Under the pieces are notes generated by a model, which saw only the letters and a program-made list of their open reading frames with translations, was not told the DNA's origin and made no database searches. From the NCBI GenBank assembly GCA_019155205.2, contig JAHNZQ020003148.1, positions 298,911 through 312,541 of the forward strand: DNA of 13,631 bases. Reading direction: 5' to 3'. This DNA comes from Gracilaria vermiculophylla. Its lineage: Eukaryota; Rhodophyta; Florideophyceae; Gracilariales; Gracilariaceae. Below are positions 8,105 to 13,631 of the stretch, one piece after another. Positions within the stretch are counted from its first letter, which is position 1. Every line of letters starts with the position of its first letter. Position numbers and translations under genes: made by a program.

Positions 8105-9499
8105 ATGTTTAGTTGGCGTGAACGGCTCTACAGCCGTCAAACAAATCCTCAGCTCCCATCATACTTGACGCAAGTTGTTGATCTCATTTCCGTCACTCTT
8201 TCTCCAGCACTTTCTTGCGACAAGTCTCCGCCAACGTCAGTGCTCTTGTACGGCCCACGAGGAAGCGGCAAATCACTTGTTGCCCAGCAAGCACTTCGAG
8301 CTTTATCCAGCGAGGTCAAATCGCTCAAGCACATCACGTTGCATGGCTTGTTGCACAACACCCCTCTTCGTGCGTGGCGACATGTTGCTGCCTGCCTCGA
8401 TTGCTCGAATGCCGCCCAACAAGATGATCTCTCGACAGCTGCGGTGGAACACTGCCTGGGTGCGATCGCTGCCTCGCTTGAAAAACTTCAACAACAGAAA
8501 ACTGCCATTGTGTTTGTGATAGATGAGTTTGAACGATTCGTCACGTCTTCAGACGGTATGTCACAGACCGTGTTATATTCGCTGCTTAATCTACTTCAAG
8601 ATGCCCGTTTCCGAGCCGCCTGTATCGTTATGACTACATCCATAGATGTCACGGATGGTCTAGAGAAGAGAGTCAAATCTAGGTTTACCCATCGACAAAT
8701 TGTCATGCCCCTACCGAAGGACGCAGGTTCCTTATTACCATGGGTAAGGAGAGCATTGTTGGACGGTACGGATTCTGCAGCTAAACGGAAGAGAAAACGC
8801 CAACAATCCTCTAATGGCATTAGATCAAGAAATTTACCTTTCTCATCAGATTGCAAACGATATTTAATCGAACGCAAATATATGAACCATTTCTTCTCGT
8901 GCTTCATAGACACCCCATCATGCCTTGATTTGGTGAACAAGAAGCTTGCTCGAAGTAGAGTTGTTGGCCCCGTTTTGGACGCCATAGATGCGTCATTGAC
9001 ATCTGTTTTGGGAAATGGCGAATGTGCCTTGAGCGAATGTAGTAATGCGGAGATGGAAGATTTACTCAGCAAAGCCCTATCCAATTTCGAGGACGCTCTC
9101 TTTCCGAAAGATACCACAAACGAAATGCTGTTCACTTTGAGTGCCCTAGAATTGGCGTTACTTGTAGCTATAAGGAAAAAAGAGGCAGAGAACGCTAACA
9201 ATGACGATCCGAAACGCAAACTAATGTTCATTGATGTCTTTTCTGAATACGAAAGCATGTCAAGTCTTGGAAAGGGAATGGTGAAAGGAATTAGAGATGG
9301 AGAACCTACACTACCAAGGGAAGTTGCAGAGAAGGCATGGGAGCGTCTGATTGAATGCGGACTTGTCGCACGAGCAGGAACTGGACCTCGAGAATTGCGA
9401 GCGTGCTATCTCTCAGTGGAAGCTGCTACTGTTGATGCTGTGTTGAGCGAGCACAGACTGGCATCATCAGCAATGAGAAAGTGGGGACGTTGCTCATAG
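8105..9499 (+). CDS. ORC4: Origin recognition complex subunit 4
   Basis: The product is 464 residues, close to the usual ORC4 size of about 430-460. It is an AAA+ subunit of the nuclear complex that binds replication origins and helps load the MCM helicase with CDC6 and CDT1. Walker A is LLYGPRGSGKS (residues 47-57) and Walker B is AIVFVIDEFERF (134-145). A sensor-type strand CIVMTTSIDVTDG (173-185) is followed by LEKRVKSRFTHRQI (186-199), which is nearly the ORC4 signature and includes the arginines that contact the neighbouring ATP site of ORC1. A basic insert AKRKRKRQQ (226-234) could be a nuclear signal. The C-terminal winged-helix part is seen at about 340-435 (LSALELALLVAIRKKE...AWERLIECGLVARAG). 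The ATG at 8105 is the first in frame after a stop at 8084. No introns. An E2F-type site and a uORF lie upstream. A T-run follows the stop at 9510-9518. Confidence 0.93.
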   Translation: MFSWRERLYSRQTNPQLPSYLTQVVDLISVTLSPALSCDKSPPTSVLLYGPRGSGKSLVAQQALRALSSEVKSLKHITLHGLLHNTPLRAWRHVAACLDCSNAAQQDDLSTAAVEHCLGAIAASLEKLQQQKTAIVFVIDEFERFVTSSDGMSQTVLYSLLNLLQDARFRAACIVMTTSIDVTDGLEKRVKSRFTHRQIVMPLPKDAGSLLPWVRRALLDGTDSAAKRKRKRQQSSNGIRSRNLPFSSDCKRYLIERKYMNHFFSCFIDTPSCLDLVNKKLARSRVVGPVLDAIDASLTSVLGNGECALSECSNAEMEDLLSKALSNFEDALFPKDTTNEMLFTLSALELALLVAIRKKEAENANNDDPKRKLMFIDVFSEYESMSSLGKGMVKGIRDGEPTLPREVAEKAWERLIECGLVARAGTGPRELRACYLSVEAATVDAVLSEHRLASSAMRKWGRCS

Positions 9500-10931
9500 C
9501 GTCATTCGATTTTTTTTACAAGCTTATCGTCTCAAGGATTCATCACCTCATCTACTCGAAGATTTGAGCGAAATATCTCTGTACAAACTTTCAGGGGTGA
9601 CGGGTTTTTACCCTAGGACGCTGTCGCGTGTGAAGGCCGGCTAAGTAATGAAGTTGAGGTTCACATTAGAATGTGCGTTTTCGACTCGGCCAACATTGGT
9701 TTTGCGAATACGACGAATTGCCGTTCACATCCAACAAATATCAAAGTCTTTCACCAGGGTAGAAATTGTATGCCCCGGAAATAATGACGAAAGCGACGGA
9801 GGATTTCATGCCGAGATTCCTCGATGCACCTTTAGGGGGGCCCAGATTGTTGTCGGGCTTTACTAATTCCTATTAGCGTCTACACGACGATTGGTCTCAC
9901 ATGAGGTCATTTGGCCTCACATGAGGCCAACGTTGCTGGAGCTCTGTAGAACTGCAAAAAATGGCAATACTTCAGCACTGGTTCACCACGTGGTAAAGTA
10001 ACAGTTCAGCATGCTTTTCGCGGCGACTCGCAAGCAGAGGCGCAAGACTGCTGCTTCTCGCGCTGCTCAGAAGCGCGCTTTGAACTTTGTTGTTCAAAAT
10101 GAGTTGGTTGCAAAGACGGCAGATGCAGCGAGCGATGGAGTCGGAAAGTAAGTCGACGGATCGTCCCCGGTTGAACTCAAAGCTTGAAATGAATGAGGGG
10201 CGACCGAATTGGGTAGCCTCATACTGGCTCTTTGGGCGCTGATGCCGGTTGTGGACACGAGATTGGCACGCGCGACACTTTAAAACTATATTCGAAAACA
10301 GTACCATTTGGGACGTTACTGTGTTTCATATTCTACGACGTTTGTTTTCTGTGTTAGAAGCCCAGATTTTGTACATAAAAAGTCAAGACACCCAGCTTTC
10401 ATACGACGTATCGAACGTCAGGAGTACTGCAGAAAAACGGAAATGAGGTGCGCTTTTCTTGCCAAGTGCCAAGTCAAATTAACTTTCCGACACATTACAT
10501 GTTGAACTGTTATCCACTTTCTTCTTGATCGGCATCAACCTGGGTACGCAGCTTCTGAACCCGTTGTTCCATCTCATGTAGCAGGAACAATGAAGATAAT
10601 TGTTTCGCTTAATTATCAATGATATATTGATGGGAGTTCTGTAGTCCCTTTTAGGGGCTTTCCCAATATTTGATAACAAGTGGAAGTTACCTTAATGGTG
10701 GCTGCTTTCAGAACCCATCTGAACCATCCTGGGTTAGGGTTGTACGGTAAGTAAAATACGACTTATGCCAATGGTACCTTCGGTGCCGTCGTCGCCCAAT
10801 GAGCGACTCCCAAACTCAAAATGTTAATCACCTCGTCTTCTTCCCAGCCCTTCCACCTTTACACCGTGAGCAGAATTTTTCCGTCCCGTTCAAACACACA
10901 GGCTCACCGCACTTTCCATGAGCCCTTTCCT
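9500..10931. other. Long intergenic region between ORC4 and the membrane-protein gene
   Basis: No gene can be supported here. The best open frames are 9648-9866 (plus, ATG, 72 codons, no recognisable pattern) and 9972-10307 (minus, ATG, 111 codons). The latter has CRAC and CICRLC cysteine pairs and an Arg-rich antisense counterpart (10011-10151, plus), so coding potential is ambiguous. The region also contains a tandem hairpin pair (9891-9930) and AT-rich overlapping inverted repeats (10595-10631). A possible donor-like GTAAGT (10146-10151) is present, so an unrecognised spliced gene is conceivable. I found no tRNA or rRNA. Confidence 0.5.
9891..9930 (+). repeat. Tandem pair of 20-bp hairpin units
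   Basis: Two adjacent 20-bp units, 9891-9910 and 9911-9930, differ at three positions. The second, TTGGCCTCACATGAGGCCAA, is a perfect 8-bp stem with an ACAT loop. The first carries two C-to-T differences that, in plus-strand RNA, become a G-U and a U-G pair, so its stem is kept. The reverse-strand RNA would instead have A/C mismatches. This favours a plus-strand transcript, perhaps in the ORC4 3' region or a separate RNA. Confidence 0.7.
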
Positions 10932-10938
10932 TATATAA
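10932..10938 (+). promoter_or_regulatory. TATA box of the membrane-protein gene
   Basis: TATATAA lies 91 bp upstream of the ATG at 11029. A start site about 30 bp downstream (near 10965-10970) would give a short, pyrimidine-rich leader of about 60 nt with no upstream ATG in it. This is the only clear TATA-type core promoter next to a gene in the window. Confidence 0.55.
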
Positions 10939-11028
10939 TAGCTCAGGTCCGCTTCCGTCTGTTCAGCTCTTCATCTTTCGTCACATTTGGCATCCGTACG
11001 TCTTTTCTGTCCTTTCTGTGAAACACTC

Positions 11029-12492
11029 ATGTGTTCGCCACGTCTTGCGTTCGTCCTGCTGACGGCTTGCCTGTCATCCACCGTTCTCTCCAATGAATGC
11101 ATATTCAAAACAACAGCTTCCACTCTGAACGCTGCGTCTGACTTTGCCGTCAGCGCCTCGACAACCACTGATAGCGAAGATCCCCAGTTCGTAAAATTCG
11201 CTCCAACTTCATCCCGACGCCTACCGAATGAGCTCTTTGTCGATCGCCCTACCACATTTTTCGACGACCTCTTCAACAGACGCCATAATTCTTTTTCGTA
11301 CATGTGGGCTTCGGCCCAACAAGAACAAAGATCCGGAGCTGCTCTGGCGCATCTTATTTCATGTGCCGCAGAAAGATATCCCAGGTCTGATGACCCGAAC
11401 CGCCACTCCCTTTGTGTCTCAACTGTTGTAGGCGATCAGACCCAAGAATCTCTGGATGATAGATGCAATCCTGAGCTCACTACATTGCTTCTGATTGGAG
11501 ACGATAACGATAGCAATCGACCGAATCGTACCGGCACCCAAACGTGTTGGTGTGACAGAATGTGTCTCAAACCAAACGCCGCTTTTCAGGACACGTCAAG
11601 TGCTTCTCCACGAATGCGAAACATAAGAAGCTTCGTGGTTCTTGAGGAGAACGCGGATTCGCCCACGATGGAGGCATCCGAATACGAAAATGGAGAACGC
11701 GGCAATAATAGACCAGGCAGAAACTGGTTTCATGAGAATCTCGTAGACGCACAGCCTCCCACGGGCAAAGGAGTGTTTCCTAGGTCTAGTAATGAGCAAA
11801 TTGCGCCCGGAATTATTTTGAGATCTCTTCGGCTTGTTAACGTTGTAGACCAGATTTCGTCAGCAGATGAGTGTCCATCTGTTGCAAGCGGAAGGGCAGA
11901 TCTGCAACTACGCATGTGGGCGAGTGTGGAGGAAGAGATGGGCTCAACTCTCAATGCAGCTGTCTCAAGTGATTTGGCTGAGACACCTGCGACGCGCAGT
12001 ACAATATTCTTGACCATATCATCAGCTCTCACGGCCGTGTTGAGCTTTGGATGGATCGGTATGGCAACAAAACTAGTCGCTAAGATAAAATCCGGCGGAA
12101 GTGGGCTAAAAAAGCTGTCATTGTGGTCAGGACTCATCGTTCTGACTCTTTTGGAGCTCGCTATTGAGAATATTCCAATTTACTTCTTGCTACGTCAAGA
12201 AATAGCAGCGCGGAACCATCTTACAACTTTTGCTGTTGAAGTGATAGGCGTAGGGAACGGACTTGCTGTGATGCCTATTTTGGACACATCAGACGAGGAG
12301 TTCGTTGAGATGATGTCCGGGCTAGTGGTGATCGTCGTGAAGAACAAGGGTACTTCTGTGGCAGGCATTGCTGTCGCCGCAGTTTTCTTATCGTTGGTAT
12401 CGATTTCAAGCATAATTATTGGTGTCAAGCAGCATCACAGATGGAGCGACAGTGCATACGGTGTTGTGCAAAATGATAGGCCCACCAGATAA
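11029..12492 (+). CDS. Secretory-pathway multi-pass membrane protein of unknown family
   Basis: The product is 487 residues. I chose the ATG at 11029, because the frame opens upstream only from a TTG and the ATG puts a classical signal peptide at the N-terminus (basic Arg at 5, then LAFVLLTACLSSTVLS, cleavage near 21-24). Residues 25-320 are a Ser/Thr/Asp-rich, presumably lumenal or external domain. It has scattered Cys (24, 112, 129, 146, 173, 175, 179, 282), a CWCDRMC cluster and one NRT glycosylation sequon (166). Membrane segments are read at about 325-350, 364-388 and 442-466, with a shorter hydrophobic stretch at 429-437. A basic loop (KIKSGGSGLKK) lies between the first two. The cytosolic tail is short. 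I recognise no family; a receptor or transporter accessory role would be a guess. The last ten codons (GVVQNDRPTR) lie in a repeat found again downstream. Candidate AATAAA signals occur at 12688 and 12711. Confidence 0.75.
   Translation: MCSPRLAFVLLTACLSSTVLSNECIFKTTASTLNAASDFAVSASTTTDSEDPQFVKFAPTSSRRLPNELFVDRPTTFFDDLFNRRHNSFSYMWASAQQEQRSGAALAHLISCAAERYPRSDDPNRHSLCVSTVVGDQTQESLDDRCNPELTTLLLIGDDNDSNRPNRTGTQTCWCDRMCLKPNAAFQDTSSASPRMRNIRSFVVLEENADSPTMEASEYENGERGNNRPGRNWFHENLVDAQPPTGKGVFPRSSNEQIAPGIILRSLRLVNVVDQISSADECPSVASGRADLQLRMWASVEEEMGSTLNAAVSSDLAETPATRSTIFLTISSALTAVLSFGWIGMATKLVAKIKSGGSGLKKLSLWSGLIVLTLLELAIENIPIYFLLRQEIAARNHLTTFAVEVIGVGNGLAVMPILDTSDEEFVEMMSGLVVIVVKNKGTSVAGIAVAAVFLSLVSISSIIIGVKQHHRWSDSAYGVVQNDRPTR
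12461..12486 (+). repeat. Transposon-end-like 26-bp repeat, copy 1, inside the gene's 3' end
   Basis: This 26-mer, with core TGCAAAATGATAGG, matches 12988-13013 at 24 of 26 positions and a weaker copy at 13162-13187. It encodes the last residues of the membrane protein, with the stop codon a few bases further on. The form of the repeat (CAAAATGATAGGNCCACC) resembles the ends of Tc1/mariner elements; that identity is an inference. Confidence 0.65.
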
Positions 12493-12687
12493 ACTATATG
12501 CAAAGCAAAAAGGCGGCGTCTATTCTCAACCACAGGACACGTAGAGTAAGACGTGCGATGTAAGTAGTAAACAAACTGCTCTAGATCTCGCGGCGCAGAT
12601 ATCGTGGTAGCTGTGGCCGCATGTGCACCCGCTGGTTTTTCTCAAGTGGCCATTGGGAGCTTGCGCCGCCGCCGGCGTCGGCGCGAG

Positions 12688-12716
12688 AATAAAAAGGGCT
12701 GCGCTGGCAAAATAAA
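12688..12716 (+). terminator. Candidate polyadenylation signals downstream of the membrane-protein gene
   Basis: AATAAA occurs at 12688-12693 and 12711-12716, about 200 nt after the stop codon at 12490-12492. They are in the right place for a 3' end signal, but the hexamer is short and its use in this organism is unknown. Confidence 0.3.
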
Positions 12717-12767
12717 TCAGAGAGGGGAGTGTCAAGAAAAAGAAAAGACAATTAAGAGCACGCTTAC
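12704..12767 (-). other. Spliceosomal-intron-like 64-nt segment on the minus strand
   Basis: Read on the minus strand, the segment begins GTAAGC directly after an ATG. It contains a pyrimidine-rich tract (TTGTCTTTTCTTTTTCTTGAC), a CTGAT branch-point-like motif and ends TTTTGCCAG. Joining the flanks gives either a 35-codon frame from that ATG or an ATG-less longer frame, neither recognisable. It may be an intron in an untranslated leader or a chance pattern. Confidence 0.3.
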
Positions 12768-12987
12768 CATGAGACGAAGCCTACAGTCGCACTGCAAATG
12801 AGGCGATAGGGAATACGGTAGTCTCGAGACCGAGTCGTGCAATTTAACCCGCGCGGGCATGAACCAACAAGGACCTTCCTTCCCCCCGCTTCTCGTCTCC
12901 TGTCGTCGCCGGGGAGCCCGGGGGTGTTTTACGAAGATGTTAGACCCCGAACAAGCTCACCCTTTGGATTGCAAGCGGCGCGCTAAA

Positions 12988-13013
12988 GTGCTGTGCAAAA
13001 TGATAGGACCACC
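12988..13013 (+). repeat. Transposon-end-like repeat, copy 2
   Basis: This copy matches 12461-12486 at 24 of 26 positions and marks the change from mixed to AT-rich sequence. It continues ACCCCCAAAATTC. If the AT-rich DNA that follows is a decayed minus-strand Tc1-like element, this would be its 3' terminal repeat. Confidence 0.6.
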
Positions 13014-13161
13014 CCCAAAATTCAGCTTATGGTGAACATGGTTCCCTTTTTTTTAATGTAGACCACACAGCACAGATGCGAATAAAACCAAAGCACTAAA
13101 ACACACACAACATTCTTCATAAAATCTTTATGGATCATTACAAAAATTAAAATAAATTTTA

Positions 13162-13187
13162 TAGCTGTTCAAAAAGATAGGTCCAAT
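13162..13187 (+). repeat. Transposon-end-like repeat, copy 3 (diverged)
   Basis: GCTGTTCAAAAAGATAGGTCC shares most positions with copies 1 and 2, in the same orientation. Three same-direction copies in 720 bp suggest nested or tandem truncated element ends rather than one simple pair of inverted ends. Confidence 0.45.
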
Positions 13188-13247
13188 TTAGGTATATGTT
13201 CAATATTCAATTCTCAAGGGCGACTTCAACCCTTTTGACGCGGCTCA

Positions 13248-13373
13248 CTTATGGCTACGATGGTAGCCATAAGCGTTGTACATCATTGGGTATATTACGC
13301 TCAACATCCAGATTAATTGGTGGTGAGCGTGCCATGTGTTTCTTCTGCTTATGTCTATCATAGTAGCCATAAG
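13248..13373. repeat. Two related palindromes spaced exactly 100 bp
   Basis: Positions 13248-13273 form a perfect 11-bp stem (CTTATGGCTAC / GTAGCCATAAG) with a 4-base loop. Positions 13348-13373 repeat it with four differences (22 of 26 identical), leaving only the outer CTTATG/CATAAG pairing. They may be duplicated internal repeats of the surrounding element. Confidence 0.75.
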
Positions 13374-13478
13374 CATACTTTGCAACAATTGGTACGGGAG
13401 AAAACGATTGATATTCTGAACCAATGAATGCTAACGTTATGGCAACATAATCCAAGAGATAAGGCATTCATCTAAACA

Positions 13479-13497
13479 ATACGCACAATCTGCGTAT
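13479..13497. repeat. Short hairpin near the window end
   Basis: ATACGCA (13479-13485) and TGCGTAT (13491-13497) form a perfect 7-bp inverted repeat with a 5-base loop. It sits at the return from AT-rich to more balanced DNA. From 13476 to the window edge one plus-strand frame stays open (about 52 codons, no ATG) with no recognisable motif, so a partial exon cannot be excluded. Confidence 0.5.
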
Positions 13498-13631
13498 ACA
13501 AAACTGTAGTGCAATGCCTGCAAGCAGGAAAACACTCCGAAGACGCTCGGGATCTTCCTCTCGCGAGGGTAGCACAGCGAAAGAGCCCTTCCGAGGATGA
13601 CACGACTAAGTCGGGTTGTAAGGCCGAGGTC

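Larger units (their letters stand above)
12517..12987. other. Region downstream of the membrane-protein gene without a supported gene
   Basis: Open frames here are short or start at non-ATG codons. Besides the intron-like segment, the region has a GC-rich palindromic patch (12661-12686, GCGCCGCC...GGCGTCGGCGCG) and GC-rich simple sequence at 12890-12930. A minus-strand frame at 12526-12735 looks like a signal peptide at first sight, but it begins with TTG inside the intron-like segment. Confidence 0.4.
12988..13467 (-). mobile_element. Possible degenerate Tc1/mariner-like element
   Basis: On the minus strand, the open frame 13255-13467 (ATG start) contains ARSPPINLDVERNI...NDVQRL. This resembles the Tc1 third catalytic block 'ARSPDLNPIE(N/R)IW...' in order and spacing, but the second Asp expected 35 codons before is not visible. 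Together with the terminal-repeat-like copy at 12988 about 260 bp beyond the motif, a decayed Tc1-like element is plausible. It is clearly different in sequence from copies A-C. Weak evidence; the 5' limit is not identified. Confidence 0.35.

Noticed and set aside
7674..8168. Plus-strand 164-codon frame across the divergent promoter
   Set aside because: It starts antisense to the WD40 gene, crosses the regulatory region and overlaps ORC4 in another frame; no recognisable protein pattern.
10011..10151. Short Arg/Lys-rich plus frame (ATRKQRRKTAASRAAQKRA) resembling a histone tail or bZIP basic region
   Set aside because: The key Asn of a bZIP basic region is absent, there is no leucine heptad and no histone fold follows; at 46 codons it is too weak to call.
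10731..10742. GGGTTAGGGTTG, telomere-like repeat
   Set aside because: Only two units, isolated in intergenic DNA; expected by chance.
12526..12735. Signal-peptide-like minus ORF ending in a Cys-rich tail
   Set aside because: The apparent start is TTG, not ATG, and lies within a segment that looks like an intron; no upstream ATG exists in that frame.
1..13631. CRISPR arrays, rRNA, tRNA genes, bacterial operons or phage genes
   Set aside because: No regularly spaced repeats, no B-box-like tRNA core or rRNA pattern, and the gene content is clearly eukaryotic.

Overview
The window looks like nuclear DNA of an intron-poor eukaryote. It holds three long uninterrupted genes: a 1236-residue WD40 protein, origin recognition complex subunit 4 (ORC4), and a secreted or membrane protein. 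Intergenic gaps run from 0.4 to 1.5 kb, and old eukaryotic transposons (Ty1/copia, Tc1/mariner) are present. A gene-compact protist or alga fits, and a red alga is a reasonable guess, but no marker here fixes the lineage. Nothing points to a bacterial or viral genome.

Layout: 1-82 is pure G, probably an assembly or sequencing artefact at a contig end. 84-507 is the decayed 3' end (RNase H) of a Ty1/copia polyprotein. 692-3023 is a large inverted pair of decayed Tc1-type (DD34E) transposons meeting tail to tail near 1925, and a third Tc1 3' end lies at 3489-3700. This AT-rich repeat block gives way abruptly at about 3750 to very GC-rich DNA. That DNA holds the 3' flank and C-terminal half of the minus-strand WD40 gene (3948-7658).

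The WD40 gene and ORC4 (8105-9499, plus strand) are divergent and share a 446-bp control region. It carries a perfect E2F-type site, a three-unit heat-shock-element match and an in-frame upstream ORF with a strong start context. About 1.5 kb follows with no convincing gene; it contains a tandem pair of hairpins. A TATA box at 10932 precedes the third gene (11029-12492), which encodes a predicted signal peptide, a Cys-containing outer domain and three or four membrane segments. Its last ten codons coincide with a transposon-end-like repeat that recurs twice downstream. The final 1.1 kb is AT-rich repeat DNA with palindromes and a weak, degenerate Tc1-like coding trace.

Most interesting: the WD40 protein carries the helical linker and propeller entry typical of STAND (NACHT/NB-ARC) regulators, but its NTPase module is missing and an unrecognised N-terminal region stands in its place. 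The gene also shows a sharp composition change at the domain border. ORC4 acts in replication origin licensing, and the E2F-type site in its promoter fits S-phase control. I see no operon-like cooperation between the genes. All calls come from reading the sequence and translations by eye; no database search was possible.
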